Source: Nitrospira sp. ND1 (GTDB lineage: Bacteria > Nitrospirota > Nitrospiria > Nitrospirales > Nitrospiraceae). Taken from it: a stretch of DNA of 64,000 bases. The notes beneath the pieces were generated by a model. The model was not told the DNA's origin, ran no database searches, and saw only the letters and a list, made by a program, of their open reading frames with translations. The stretch spans positions 2,347,625 to 2,411,624 of the forward strand of contig NZ_FWEX01000006.1 of NCBI RefSeq assembly GCF_900170025.1, written 5' to 3'. The position numbers and the translations under genes are program-made. The first letter of the stretch is position 1, and the number at the start of each line of letters is the position of its first letter. This document shows, piece by piece, positions 35,032 to 44,193 of this stretch.

Positions 35032-37374
35032 ATGCATCGGCCACATGTGCATTGGCCTGTCGCGCTCTGTCTCCTGGCGAACCTCCTGGTGACCCACGTC
35101 GGGGATGGCCTCGCCGTTCAAATCGAACCGAATCCCAATCCCGACGGCAACACGATTACTATCACTCCGTCCACACCTCGCGAAAATCTTGTCCCGTTCA
35201 CCAATGTGGGCACGATCAATATTCAGCCCTCTGCGTCGTTGTCCAATGCAAATCGATTTGAAAACTCCGGGGCGGTCTTTAGCGCCGGTACCATCACGAA
35301 TTCAGACGCATTTATCAACAACAGAGTGTTCGCCCTGCAGGAAGGATCGCAATTTAATAATCTGGCGTCCGGTCGCTATAGCGGTGGCTTAGGTTCCATT
35401 GGCATTGCGGGCACCTTTGTGAACGAAGGCGCCGTCACGCACAGCCTTGGCCACATTATAGTCGGGGAAACAGGGCAATACATTCAGCGGCAGGCTGTTG
35501 GTTCGTTCGTCACGCCAACTACGGTCACCCCTGATGCGCCTTTTACCAATGCGGGGCGGGTGCACATCGTCGCCGGTGACTTCACCATTGATCCTATTAG
35601 CGTTCGTGCGGCTTCGGCGACGTATGATCAATCCTCCACCGGCACGACGCAGATCGACGCGAAGCTCCAAAACACCGGCGGTCACGTGAGTAACGCGGGC
35701 ATGATCAGGATCGGGGCAACCGGCGAGTATCGCCAGGAAAGTCCCCTATCTCCCTTCATGGCCGGCAGCACCACGAACACCGGCACCTTTACCAATGCCG
35801 GGATGACGAACATCTACACCGGCATATTCGAGAATAGGGGCGGTTTTACGCATGTGGGAAGCGTGCACATCGGTGAACACGCTTCTTTCACCAATACCAG
35901 CAGTGGGGTCTATCATCCGTTTCCTGGTGGGACGACGAGAATTGACGGGACTTTTGTGAACAATTTCGCCGTCCAGAATGGGGGAGCGATCACCGTGAGC
36001 GTGACGGGGGTGTACAGTCAGGTGGCCGGTCTATCACCTATAGGCACGGGTACCGGCCAGGGCGGAACTTTTACGAACGCGGGCCGGGTGTATATCGGGG
36101 AGGGTACAGAGTTCCGTAGCGGAGTGCTGGCGGACCGCCCAACCTCGTCCGGGCAGTATATGCAACAGGCGAGCGGGACGACCCTGATCGACGGCAGCTT
36201 TGACACCCGTGGGTATGTCACGAATGAAGGCGCGATGACGGTGGGGGCGACGGGGCAGTATCTCCAGGCGCGCGGAGATAGCACCGGACTCCCGTTTGCA
36301 TCGACCAGCAACACCGGCACTTTTACCAACGCGGGGATGGTGCGCATCGGCGAGGGGACGTCCTTCAGCAACTTTCCGAGGCTGGAGCATGGCTCACCAC
36401 CTCCAGTTGGAGGACATTATATTCAGCAGAGCGGAGGGACGACCCAGATCGATGGCTCGTTCTCCAGCTTTGGTGGTCGCGTGACCAACGAGGGGGCGAT
36501 CACTGTCGGGGCGACGGGCACCTATGGCCAGACGCGCTCTGGCGCAGGGGTCGGTGCGACCCCCGCGACCGTCAACACCGGAACCTTCACGAATGCGGGC
36601 AACACGCTCGTCAACGCGGGTACTTTTACGAACCAAGGCAGTGTGGTGAACTCCGGAACGTTTCAGGTTGCGGTCAATGGCGTGGCTACGCTGATCAATC
36701 ACGGCACGGTGGTGAATTCTGGGACGTTCGAGGTCGGAGCTGGTGTCGGTGCCGTTGGAGGAGTGTCGGGTACCGGCACTTATCTGCAAAATGCCGTGGC
36801 GGCTGAGACGATCGTCAACGGGACGTTTGCACACAATATCTCTCTGCAGGCGGGCGCCTTGACCGGGACCGGGACGATTCAGGGAGCGGTCCAGAATAGC
36901 GGAGGACTGATTCTGCCAGGCAATAACGGGTTGGGAACGCTTACGATTAAGGGGCAATACGCCCAAGGGTTTGGCGGGACATTGGGCATTAACCTGGCTG
37001 GTTTGAATAGCCATGGACTTCTCGCGGTGCACGGGACAGGAACTGCAGTCGCGTTGAATGGGTTCCTCACGATAAGGTTGCTGAACGGGTTTTCGCCGTC
37101 ATTGGGCAATACCTTTGGCGTCCTGACTTGCACCGGCTGCGCCATGAGCGGAACTTTACTCGGGTTGTCGCTGCCGGCGCTGGCATCCGGCTTAGACTGG
37201 TCCGTGCGAGTGGTAGATGCGCTCGGCACGTTACAACTTGCAGTCGTCTCCGGACCCGCGACCTCTGCGCCCGAGCCGGCTACGCTGCTGCTAGTGGGTA
37301 TCGGATTCGTTGCGCTGGTAGGGTGGCGGCGGAGGCAGGCAAGAGCTCGTTCTGCCCTAACCGTTGTTTCTTAG
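35032..37374 (+). CDS. repeat-rich PEP-CTERM surface protein
   Basis: This 780-residue protein has a signal peptide (PVALCLLANLLVTHVGDGLA), a long region of beta-helix-like repeats of about 40-90 residues with recurring TFTNAG, GTTQIDGSF and VTNEGAI units, and a C-terminal sorting signal: PEPATLLLVG, a hydrophobic stretch and GWRRRQ. PEP-CTERM signals are cut by exosortase in the inner membrane before the protein reaches the surface. The exosortase is encoded 2.5 kb downstream. The ATG at 35032 follows GCGGGAGGGAT. The repeat pattern resembles adhesin/haemagglutinin helices and suggests a matrix role. Confidence 0.9.
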   Translation: MHRPHVHWPVALCLLANLLVTHVGDGLAVQIEPNPNPDGNTITITPSTPRENLVPFTNVGTINIQPSASLSNANRFENSGAVFSAGTITNSDAFINNRVFALQEGSQFNNLASGRYSGGLGSIGIAGTFVNEGAVTHSLGHIIVGETGQYIQRQAVGSFVTPTTVTPDAPFTNAGRVHIVAGDFTIDPISVRAASATYDQSSTGTTQIDAKLQNTGGHVSNAGMIRIGATGEYRQESPLSPFMAGSTTNTGTFTNAGMTNIYTGIFENRGGFTHVGSVHIGEHASFTNTSSGVYHPFPGGTTRIDGTFVNNFAVQNGGAITVSVTGVYSQVAGLSPIGTGTGQGGTFTNAGRVYIGEGTEFRSGVLADRPTSSGQYMQQASGTTLIDGSFDTRGYVTNEGAMTVGATGQYLQARGDSTGLPFASTSNTGTFTNAGMVRIGEGTSFSNFPRLEHGSPPPVGGHYIQQSGGTTQIDGSFSSFGGRVTNEGAITVGATGTYGQTRSGAGVGATPATVNTGTFTNAGNTLVNAGTFTNQGSVVNSGTFQVAVNGVATLINHGTVVNSGTFEVGAGVGAVGGVSGTGTYLQNAVAAETIVNGTFAHNISLQAGALTGTGTIQGAVQNSGGLILPGNNGLGTLTIKGQYAQGFGGTLGINLAGLNSHGLLAVHGTGTAVALNGFLTIRLLNGFSPSLGNTFGVLTCTGCAMSGTLLGLSLPALASGLDWSVRVVDALGTLQLAVVSGPATSAPEPATLLLVGIGFVALVGWRRRQARARSALTVVS

Positions 37375-37425
37375 CGGTCAACCCTTTGCAAGGGGATTGA
37401 GGCGGAAGGGCCTGAATCAATTCCG

Positions 37426-39597
37426 ATGGCTAGATGGCTGTTGTGTCTGTCCTTCATTTTCTTTTCTGCCTTTCTCATCTCCTGCTCCGAGGCTCCCTCA
37501 GAACGTGCTGCCAGGCACGAAAGCCGTGGTGACAGGTATGTGGAACAGGAAAAATTCCGCGAGGCGGTCATCGAATACAAGAACGCCGTGCGTGCGACTC
37601 CAGACAATCCCGCTATCCACTGGAAGATCGCGAAGGCGGCTTCACAGGTCGGAGATCCTTCCACGATCTTCACCTCCCTCAGTCGGGTCGTGCAACTTGA
37701 CCCGACTGATTTCGAAGCCCAATGGTCCCTCGGCGATTTCTATCTGGCCGGAGGCAAAACCGACGAAGCTGCGACGCTCGCTGAGAGATTACTCGCTGCG
37801 CGTCCTCAACACCCCGCCGGCTATCTCCTCCGTGCTGGTCTCGCCCTGGGTGCAGATCGGGTCGAGGATGCGATCGGGCTGCTGAAACAAGCAGCAGAGC
37901 TCAATCCCACGATGGTCCGCCCCCTCCTCACGCTCGCGAACATCTACTTTGCGCAGCAAGAACTGAAGCAGGCAGCCGGGTGGTACGACCGAGCGCTTAA
38001 AGTGGCTCCGAGCTCTGCGGATGTACGCGTTGCCAGGGGGCGTTTCCTATTTGCGACAGGAACCACTGATGAGGGCCGCAAGGAGTTTCGGAAAGCGGTC
38101 GAGCTGAGTCGAGATCAGGAACAGATTCGGCTCGTGCTCGCGGAGCAGTATGTCGCGCTCGGCCGATGGGATGATGCCGAGCTGGAAGTGGTCGGTCTCA
38201 TTACCGACATGAACTCCCACAACGCGCGCAAGGCCCTCGCAGAGTTGAAGCTGACCGTCGGTCAAGTCGCCGAGACGAAACCCCTCATGAAGGCCATTCT
38301 CGAGGCCGACGCACATGACCCGGCCGGTCTCTATCTCAAGGGCCGCATCGCGCTCGCTGAGAATGATTTGCTTCAGGCGATCAGCCTGTTCGAAGAGACC
38401 ATTGGTCGAAATGCGGCCTTGGCAGGACCTCACCTCTATCTTGGCCTGGCCCGTTTGGCGCAGGGCCGGGCGGATTCTGCACAAGACGAACTCCGTGAGG
38501 CAATCCGCCTTCAGCCCGATAACGAGGCCGCACACCTCACTCTCGCGAAGCTGTATCTCGCGCAACAGAAGCCTGCTGAGGCTGAGAAGGAAGCGTGGCA
38601 GGCGTTGCGATTGAACCCCGCCAACCTGGAAGCTGCCGTGCTATACGGCGATGCGTTCGTCTTGGGGAAAAACTGGACTAAGGCCGAAGAGGTGTATGGA
38701 GCGATCGTCAGGCAGCTTCCTGGTCAACCGATTGGTTATGTGAAGATGGCAGCGCTCCGCAAGCTGCAAGCAAGGCCAGCCGAGGCCGCGCAACTCTTCT
38801 CCCAAGCCCTTTCGCATGCGCCTGATGATCTGATTGTTCTGCAGGACTACCTGGTCTCACTCGTGGAGTCGAAGCAGGCTCAACAGGCAGATCGCGTGCT
38901 CGATCAGTATCTAACCAAAGCCCCGCGTGACCCGAATCTCTGGAGACTGGCGGGTCGGATGTACGTCTCTCAGGGGAAGACCGATCAAGCAGAGCAGGCC
39001 TTCCGGAAGGCGGTCGACTTCGCGCCGGCTCTCGCCCTCGTCCACTATGAACTCGGCCAAGTGTATCTCTTGCAGGGAAAGTGGCCGGCGGCTGCGTCGG
39101 CCTTCCAGACTGCCCTCAACAAGGACGAAACCAATTCGGAGGTCCATACGGCGTTGGGCCTGGTGTTGGCTTCGCAGGGGCGGGTTGATGCGGCGAATGT
39201 GCACTATAAGCGGGCCTTCCAGCTCAACCCTCAAAATGTTGTCGCTGCCAATAATCTTGCGGCCAGTCTCAGCGAACAACAGGACTTGGACGACGCGCTC
39301 GGGTTTGCGCGCGATGCGTTAGCGTTGGCTCCTTCTAACCCGGCGATCAAAGATACGCTCGGATGGGTGTATTACAAGCAAGGCCGGTTCGACAAGGCCT
39401 ATCCGTTCCTCGCAGAAGCTTCGGCGGCTCTTCCACAACATCCGGTCGTTCGTTACCACCACGCGGTGGCCCTTGCTAAGATCGGGAAGCAGGAGGAGGC
39501 CCTGTCCGAGCTGAAAACTGCCCTGTCACTCCCGGGCGGTTTCCCGGAAGCCGATCGTGCGGCGCGGATGCTGGCGGCGAACAAGGTCGAAGAGTAG
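37426..39597 (+). CDS. prsT: PrsT-like TPR lipoprotein of the PEP-CTERM system
   Basis: The 723-residue protein begins with a lipoprotein signal (LIFFSAFLISC-type; lipobox LISC at residues 17-20). It is then filled with about 18 tetratricopeptide repeats, with recurrent A-x2-L/Y-x4-G-x-A patterns such as FREAVIEYKNAVRATPDNP and EAAQLFSQALSHAPDD. This order and the position before exosortase fit PrsT, thought to be a scaffold for polysaccharide export and protein sorting. It is somewhat shorter than the usual 850-930 residues. The stop codon TAG lies in repeat copy D. Confidence 0.88.
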   Translation: MARWLLCLSFIFFSAFLISCSEAPSERAARHESRGDRYVEQEKFREAVIEYKNAVRATPDNPAIHWKIAKAASQVGDPSTIFTSLSRVVQLDPTDFEAQWSLGDFYLAGGKTDEAATLAERLLAARPQHPAGYLLRAGLALGADRVEDAIGLLKQAAELNPTMVRPLLTLANIYFAQQELKQAAGWYDRALKVAPSSADVRVARGRFLFATGTTDEGRKEFRKAVELSRDQEQIRLVLAEQYVALGRWDDAELEVVGLITDMNSHNARKALAELKLTVGQVAETKPLMKAILEADAHDPAGLYLKGRIALAENDLLQAISLFEETIGRNAALAGPHLYLGLARLAQGRADSAQDELREAIRLQPDNEAAHLTLAKLYLAQQKPAEAEKEAWQALRLNPANLEAAVLYGDAFVLGKNWTKAEEVYGAIVRQLPGQPIGYVKMAALRKLQARPAEAAQLFSQALSHAPDDLIVLQDYLVSLVESKQAQQADRVLDQYLTKAPRDPNLWRLAGRMYVSQGKTDQAEQAFRKAVDFAPALALVHYELGQVYLLQGKWPAAASAFQTALNKDETNSEVHTALGLVLASQGRVDAANVHYKRAFQLNPQNVVAANNLAASLSEQQDLDDALGFARDALALAPSNPAIKDTLGWVYYKQGRFDKAYPFLAEASAALPQHPVVRYHHAVALAKIGKQEEALSELKTALSLPGGFPEADRAARMLAANKVEE

Positions 39598-39836
39598 CAG
39601 GATGTTGAAAAAGTCCGCCAGCTTTGTTCTCGCATCGTTCAGCTCCTCAACGTACGGCCACGGGAAAGAAGCCTGTCTCGGCAGGCTAGGGGTGGACGGT
39701 AGGAATGATGTGGCGTCGCCTCCAGGACACGGCCGGCTCACTGACTCGCCGGCGTGCACAGACGTGGCGCTCTTTATTCATCGCGCCGTGCACCTCGCTG
39801 CGGCCTCGCTGAACGGCCTTTTTGAACATCCTGCGG
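39595..39836 (+). repeat. MITE-like palindromic element, copy D
   Basis: This copy starts TAGCAGGATGTTGAAAAAG, with TAG as the stop codon of the TPR gene, and closes with GCTGCGGCCTCGCTGAACGG and CCTTTTTGAACATCCTGCGG. Its loop is about 140 bases, longer than in the others, and the outer third end is missing. It separates the TPR and exosortase genes and may weaken readthrough between them. Confidence 0.75.
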
Positions 39837-39917
39837 ATTGGTCGGAGAGCATCAGCGAGTTTCAATGACCTAGTGGTCCGTGAACTGTGCAGCAGTGCTG
39901 TTCGGTGAGGTTGGCGC

Positions 39918-41504
39918 TTGGAAAACTCTCTCGTTAATCCGTCTCAAACGGTGGAGACCGCAAATCACTCGCGCTTCTCCGCTGGTGCGACAGTGGCCAG
40001 TCTGAGCCATGCTTCCATCCTGCTCCCGGCGGTTGGACTCGGCATTCTTCTCGTCCTGCTCTGCGCTCCCATCTTCGGCGACCTCTGGAACTTGTGGTGG
40101 AACCGATATGGATTTTCGCATGGATTTCTGGTCCCTCTGATCAGTCTCTATCTCGCCTGGCTGCAATGGCCCGCGTTGAGGCAGATTCCGGTTGAACCAG
40201 CGATTGGGCCAGGGTTGCTATGGCTGGTGGCCGCGACGGCGTTGCTGCTGGCGAGCGAAGTTGCCGGAATTATCACCACCGGAAGCCTGGCCTTCATTCT
40301 GGTACTCGCAGGGCTTGTGCTGCTTCTGTGCGGATATGCCTATCTGAAAGCGCTGGCGTTTCCGCTCGGCTATCTGATCTTCATGACGCCCGTCCTCGAT
40401 GGTCTGACTGAACCACTGGTCTGGCCCTTTCAGCTCCTGACCGCGACCATGTCTGCCGCGATCCTGCAGGCGCTCGGCATTCCCGTTCTGCTGGAGAACA
40501 GCATCCGCATCATCTTACCCACTGTGACGTTGGAGGTCGTTCGGGAGTGTAGCGGGGCCGGATTACTCGTTGCCGTTCTGGCTATCGGATTGCCGCTGGC
40601 CTCTCTCACGCTACAGGCTTGGTGGAGCCGGATCACGCTGGTGCTGTCGTCGGTCCTGATCGCGATCGTGGCGAATTGGGTTCGCGTGGCGGTCATGGGA
40701 GTCTACGCTCAAGCGGGAGGCAAGGATCTTCACGGTCCGTACCATATTCTGCAGGGACTGTTTGTCGATTGGGTTGCATTCGGGTTTCTCTTCCTGGGGG
40801 CCTGGCTGTTGGGCAGGATGGAGCATGCTGCGCCGACGCCGTCTTTGCATGAGGAGAACGAATCCTCCAGCCAAATCATCTCTCTTGGTCCGGCATCGAA
40901 TCGCGCCTGGTGGCTGGCGTGCTGCACGCTTGCGGCAGCGACGGTTGCTTTGTATGCGCTTGAAGGAGGGACGGCGGAGCTCAAGAAAGACCTGACGACG
41001 TTCCCGACCGTCATCGGTGACTGGGTCATTGACCATCAGCAGAATAGCGAATCACTCGTTGGCTTGCCGGATGCGGATGAATCATTTGTCCGGAGCTATC
41101 GTGCATCTGACGGCCGTCGAGTGGCGCTCTCTGTTGCGTATACAAGGACCCAACGCCAGGGGAAAGAACTGGTGGGAATGGGAACTGCCCCGCTTCATGA
41201 GAAGGCCAACGCCACGGTTTTGCGGGTCGAGGAAGGATCGGTCCCGGCGAATCGTACCATCATAGACCGTGGCCACCGATCCATCCCGGTTACGTTCTGG
41301 TATCACATCAACGGGACGAGCTACGCCGACCGCAATCTGGCCAAGCTGGCGACCGTCAAACAGGCCTTTGTACGCGGACGTACCGATGGCGCCCTCGTTA
41401 TGGTGTCTACTGAGCCTCGGAAAGACCAGAGCGAAGACTCCTGGCAGACGCAGGAGGCATTTGCCGCCGCTGTGTTCCCTCTCATGCAAGAGTATCTCCC
41501 ATGA
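39918..41504 (+). CDS. xrtA: exosortase (XrtA type) fused to an EpsI domain
   Basis: The 528-residue protein has an eight-span exosortase part (residues 35-300) and a periplasmic EpsI/DUF3485 part (about 340-525). Catalytic residues are visible: Cys in VVRECSGAG, Arg in ANWVRVAVMG and His in HGPYHILQG. EpsI shows the WYHINGTSYADR and AFVRGRTDGALV segments. Exosortase cuts PEP-CTERM proteins and passes them on to export; EpsI assists with the associated polysaccharide. The start is TTG with a GGTGAGG site; the gene overlaps the next by 4 bases. Confidence 0.92.
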   Translation: MENSLVNPSQTVETANHSRFSAGATVASLSHASILLPAVGLGILLVLLCAPIFGDLWNLWWNRYGFSHGFLVPLISLYLAWLQWPALRQIPVEPAIGPGLLWLVAATALLLASEVAGIITTGSLAFILVLAGLVLLLCGYAYLKALAFPLGYLIFMTPVLDGLTEPLVWPFQLLTATMSAAILQALGIPVLLENSIRIILPTVTLEVVRECSGAGLLVAVLAIGLPLASLTLQAWWSRITLVLSSVLIAIVANWVRVAVMGVYAQAGGKDLHGPYHILQGLFVDWVAFGFLFLGAWLLGRMEHAAPTPSLHEENESSSQIISLGPASNRAWWLACCTLAAATVALYALEGGTAELKKDLTTFPTVIGDWVIDHQQNSESLVGLPDADESFVRSYRASDGRRVALSVAYTRTQRQGKELVGMGTAPLHEKANATVLRVEEGSVPANRTIIDRGHRSIPVTFWYHINGTSYADRNLAKLATVKQAFVRGRTDGALVMVSTEPRKDQSEDSWQTQEAFAAAVFPLMQEYLP

Positions 41505-42625
41505 AGATGAGTGCCGCACTCACCATCCGCGTAGTCACTTCGCTTGAGGAATTCAAGGGGCTGGCTCGCGAATGGGAGGAGTTGCTCGACAGGGTGCCGG
41601 GGCACAGTCTCTTTCTCACCTGGGAGTGGTTGTACTACTGGGCGACACATCATCTGGAAGACGGACAACTGAGGATTCTTCTCGCGTCCGACGAGCACGA
41701 ATGCCTGGTGGGCATTGCGCCGTTGTATCTCCGCAGGACGAAGGCTCAAGGCCTGATCTCCGTCCGTGAATTGAGGTGGCTGGGCAGCGAAGCCGTCTGT
41801 TCGTCGTATCTCGATTTCATCGTGCAGGAGCGACACAAGCCTGCCCTGCTTCAACGCCTCTACCGGTATCTGTTCAATGAGGCACGGGGCGAGTGGGACA
41901 TGCTGACGCTCTCCGATGTGCCTGCCGAGTCCTCCACGCTCGATCTGTGGAACGAGCTATTTGCCGAGGCAGGGAAGGTCGGAGAGGTGGTGCGTATGAC
42001 CAGCTGTCCTGTGGTTCGGTTGCCGAGAGATGTAGGTAGCTATCGAGCCGGCCTGGGACGGAACCGGCGGTATACCTTGCAACGAAAGACGAAGTGTCTC
42101 GCAGAGGCCGGGCGGGTGCATTTTACTCGGGCCACAAATCCTGCGGATGTCGAGGCGGCGTTCGAGTCGGTGGTTGCCCTCCACCAACAACGATGGAGTC
42201 CTCGGCCCGGCGGTGGCGTATTTGCGGATGAACGTGCGAAACGGTTCCACCGGGACATCGTGAGGGTATTGAGTGAGCGCGGTCGGGCCAGCCTTGATCT
42301 GTTGTTGCTGGATGGTCGGCCCATCGCAGGTATCTATGGATTTGTCTATCAAGGCGCCTATTATTTCTATTTGCCGGGGTTCGCTCCGGACGTGCTTCCG
42401 AAAGCCAGTCCGGGCCTGCTCGTGCTGTACCACCGCATTCAGCAGGCCATCTGTGACGGCGAGCGGATGGTGGATCTATTGCAAGGCGCACAACCGTACA
42501 AACTCGAATGGTCTAACGATATCCGAAGGTCAATCACGCTGCGCTATTACAACCGGTCCGTTCGAGCTGTGGCTCTCAAGCTGCTGGAGAGCGGAAAGCA
42601 GGCTGCCAAGATATTGCTGAGGTAG
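41501..42625 (+). CDS. FemAB/CelD-like acyltransferase of the exosortase locus
   Basis: The 374-residue protein is a double GNAT-fold enzyme, with TWEWLYYWATHH and APLYLRRTKAQ in the first half, and QQRWSPRPGGGVFADE, DGRPIAGIYGFVY and PGFAPDVLPKASPG in the second, as in the BcsL/CelD and FemAB-related families. Such proteins sit beside xrtA in many PEP-CTERM loci and are thought to attach acyl or aminoacyl groups to the exopolysaccharide. It shares an ATGA overlap with the exosortase gene, so they are translated together. Confidence 0.87.
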   Translation: MKMSAALTIRVVTSLEEFKGLAREWEELLDRVPGHSLFLTWEWLYYWATHHLEDGQLRILLASDEHECLVGIAPLYLRRTKAQGLISVRELRWLGSEAVCSSYLDFIVQERHKPALLQRLYRYLFNEARGEWDMLTLSDVPAESSTLDLWNELFAEAGKVGEVVRMTSCPVVRLPRDVGSYRAGLGRNRRYTLQRKTKCLAEAGRVHFTRATNPADVEAAFESVVALHQQRWSPRPGGGVFADERAKRFHRDIVRVLSERGRASLDLLLLDGRPIAGIYGFVYQGAYYFYLPGFAPDVLPKASPGLLVLYHRIQQAICDGERMVDLLQGAQPYKLEWSNDIRRSITLRYYNRSVRAVALKLLESGKQAAKILLR

Positions 42626-42669
42626 AACGAGGGTCGGTCGTACGAGCGAGTCGCAAGGAGGCGTCGGTC

Positions 42670-43701
42670 GTGAAGCTGGTTGTCACGGTGGATGTAGAAG
42701 AGGATCAATGGGGGATTGTTCCGCATTGCCATGCGACCGCCCGTAATGTGTACCGCCTTCCGACGTTGCAGAAGCTGCTCAATGAGTTCGGCATTGTCCC
42801 GACGTATCTTCTGACCTATCCGGTGGTGCGGGACCCACACGCGGTCGGTATCCTCCGGGAAATCTTTGATGCCGGCGAGTGCGAGATCGGGACCCATTGT
42901 CATCCCTGGAATACTCCGCCGTATGAAGAACCTTTGAATAAGCAGAACAGCATGCTGTGCAACCTGCCGGCGACTCTGCAGTTCGAAAAGTTGCAACGGT
43001 TGCATGAAGCCATTCAGAACAACTTTGAGACGGCTCCCGTTGCGTTTCGAAGCGGACGGTGGGGATTCGATGCGGAAGTTGCCAGAAACATCGTGCGGCT
43101 TGGCTATCGTATCGACACGTCTATGACACCGTATACCTCGTGGGCACAAACGTCTGGCCCCGACTTTTCGTCTGTCTCCCCTCGGCCCTATACGTTCATG
43201 GCGGAATCTCCCACTGACCGGAATTCGAGAGGCGCTCTTGCGGAAATTCCGGTCAGCATCGGCTACCTCCATGGCGAGTTTCAGGCCTGTGCGAAGCTGG
43301 CGGAAAGGCTCAGAAGTGGCCCGCTGCGCCGGCTTAAGCTCGGCGGTCTTCTGTCGAGATTGCAGGTATTGCGAAAGGTCTGGCTCTCTCCGGAAATGGA
43401 AACTCCGACCAGGATGATGCAGCTCGTGCGGCAGATGAGGCATCAGGGCTATGAGGTCCTGAATCTCGTGTTCCATTCCTCGGCGCTCATGGGAGGATGT
43501 GGGCCATTCGTACGCACGCAAGCCGAGGAGCAGGTGTTTTTGGAAAAGCTGCGGTTGTTCCTCCGCCTCGCAAGCAAGAATGGGGTCGTATTTGCCCCTC
43601 TTTCCGAAGCCGCCAGTCGCTCCTTTCCGCTCACGGCTGATTCGGTGACCATGCGGGACTCGCAATCGTTTGCAACCAGGTGTCCCGCGGGCATGGCCTA
43701 G
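42670..43701 (+). CDS. polysaccharide deacetylase (exosortase-associated)
   Basis: The 343-residue enzyme has the NodB-type motifs: VDVEEDQWG near residue 6 for the catalytic Asp, GTHCHPWNTPP near 77 for the metal-binding His pair, and FRSGRWGFD near 123. It removes acetyl groups from an N-acetylated sugar polymer. There is no signal peptide, so it probably acts in the cytoplasm or on lipid-linked precursors. GTG start after AGGAGGCGTCGGTC. It is the last gene of the exosortase group and lies 44 bases after the acyltransferase gene. Confidence 0.9.
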   Translation: MKLVVTVDVEEDQWGIVPHCHATARNVYRLPTLQKLLNEFGIVPTYLLTYPVVRDPHAVGILREIFDAGECEIGTHCHPWNTPPYEEPLNKQNSMLCNLPATLQFEKLQRLHEAIQNNFETAPVAFRSGRWGFDAEVARNIVRLGYRIDTSMTPYTSWAQTSGPDFSSVSPRPYTFMAESPTDRNSRGALAEIPVSIGYLHGEFQACAKLAERLRSGPLRRLKLGGLLSRLQVLRKVWLSPEMETPTRMMQLVRQMRHQGYEVLNLVFHSSALMGGCGPFVRTQAEEQVFLEKLRLFLRLASKNGVVFAPLSEAASRSFPLTADSVTMRDSQSFATRCPAGMA

Positions 43702-43988
43702 TCGGGTTCGCGAGCACCGCACAATGATCGCCTCAGCGGGCCTATCTCAACAGGTTCCAACACAAGTTTGCTGTGGTTCGAGTCAGGCTGAACGGAGGAT
43801 TCTTTATCCCGTGATGACGGCTATATGTAGCGGTATGGACTGGGTGAGTCCCAAGTGTTGTGTCGGACCTTTCCCCTGATCGTATCAGACAAATTCCTAG
43901 TGTGAAGTCTGCACAGATCTGATAGGGTTGGGCCGCATTCGGTTAGAAATAGCCCAGCTATTGTCCGCTGCGATTCGGGGAGGTCACT

Positions 43989-44159
43989 ATGCGTAGTCCT
44001 CAACTCGAGCCCACCGTGACACGGACACTCACCTGTCTCCACATGCGACTCATCGATCGTATCCGCTGCGAGGATGAAACAGAACGTCCTCTCTATCGAT
44101 GCCTCGAATGCGGAGCCGTCATTCACGATCCCCATACTGCCGCGAAGGCGTCCTCGTGA
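43989..44159 (+). CDS. small Cys/His-motif peptide, paralogue 1
   Basis: The 56-residue peptide has CLHMRLIDR near residue 15 and RCLECGAVIHDPH near 36. Cys-x2-His-like and Cys-x2-Cys residues could bind one zinc ion. GGGGAGGTCACT precedes the ATG. A paralogue with the same spacing lies at 48287 (CLHSRLVD, then RCLECGAIIPDP). No known family. Confidence 0.65.
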   Translation: MRSPQLEPTVTRTLTCLHMRLIDRIRCEDETERPLYRCLECGAVIHDPHTAAKASS

Positions 44160-44193
44160 CCCTGCCGGTCAGGCAGTTTGCGCAGGCCTCCGC

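Noticed and set aside
34975-37374. Autotransporter (type V) interpretation of the repeat-rich protein
   Set aside because: The C-terminus is a PEP-CTERM sorting signal with one hydrophobic stretch and RRR, and no barrel domain is present.
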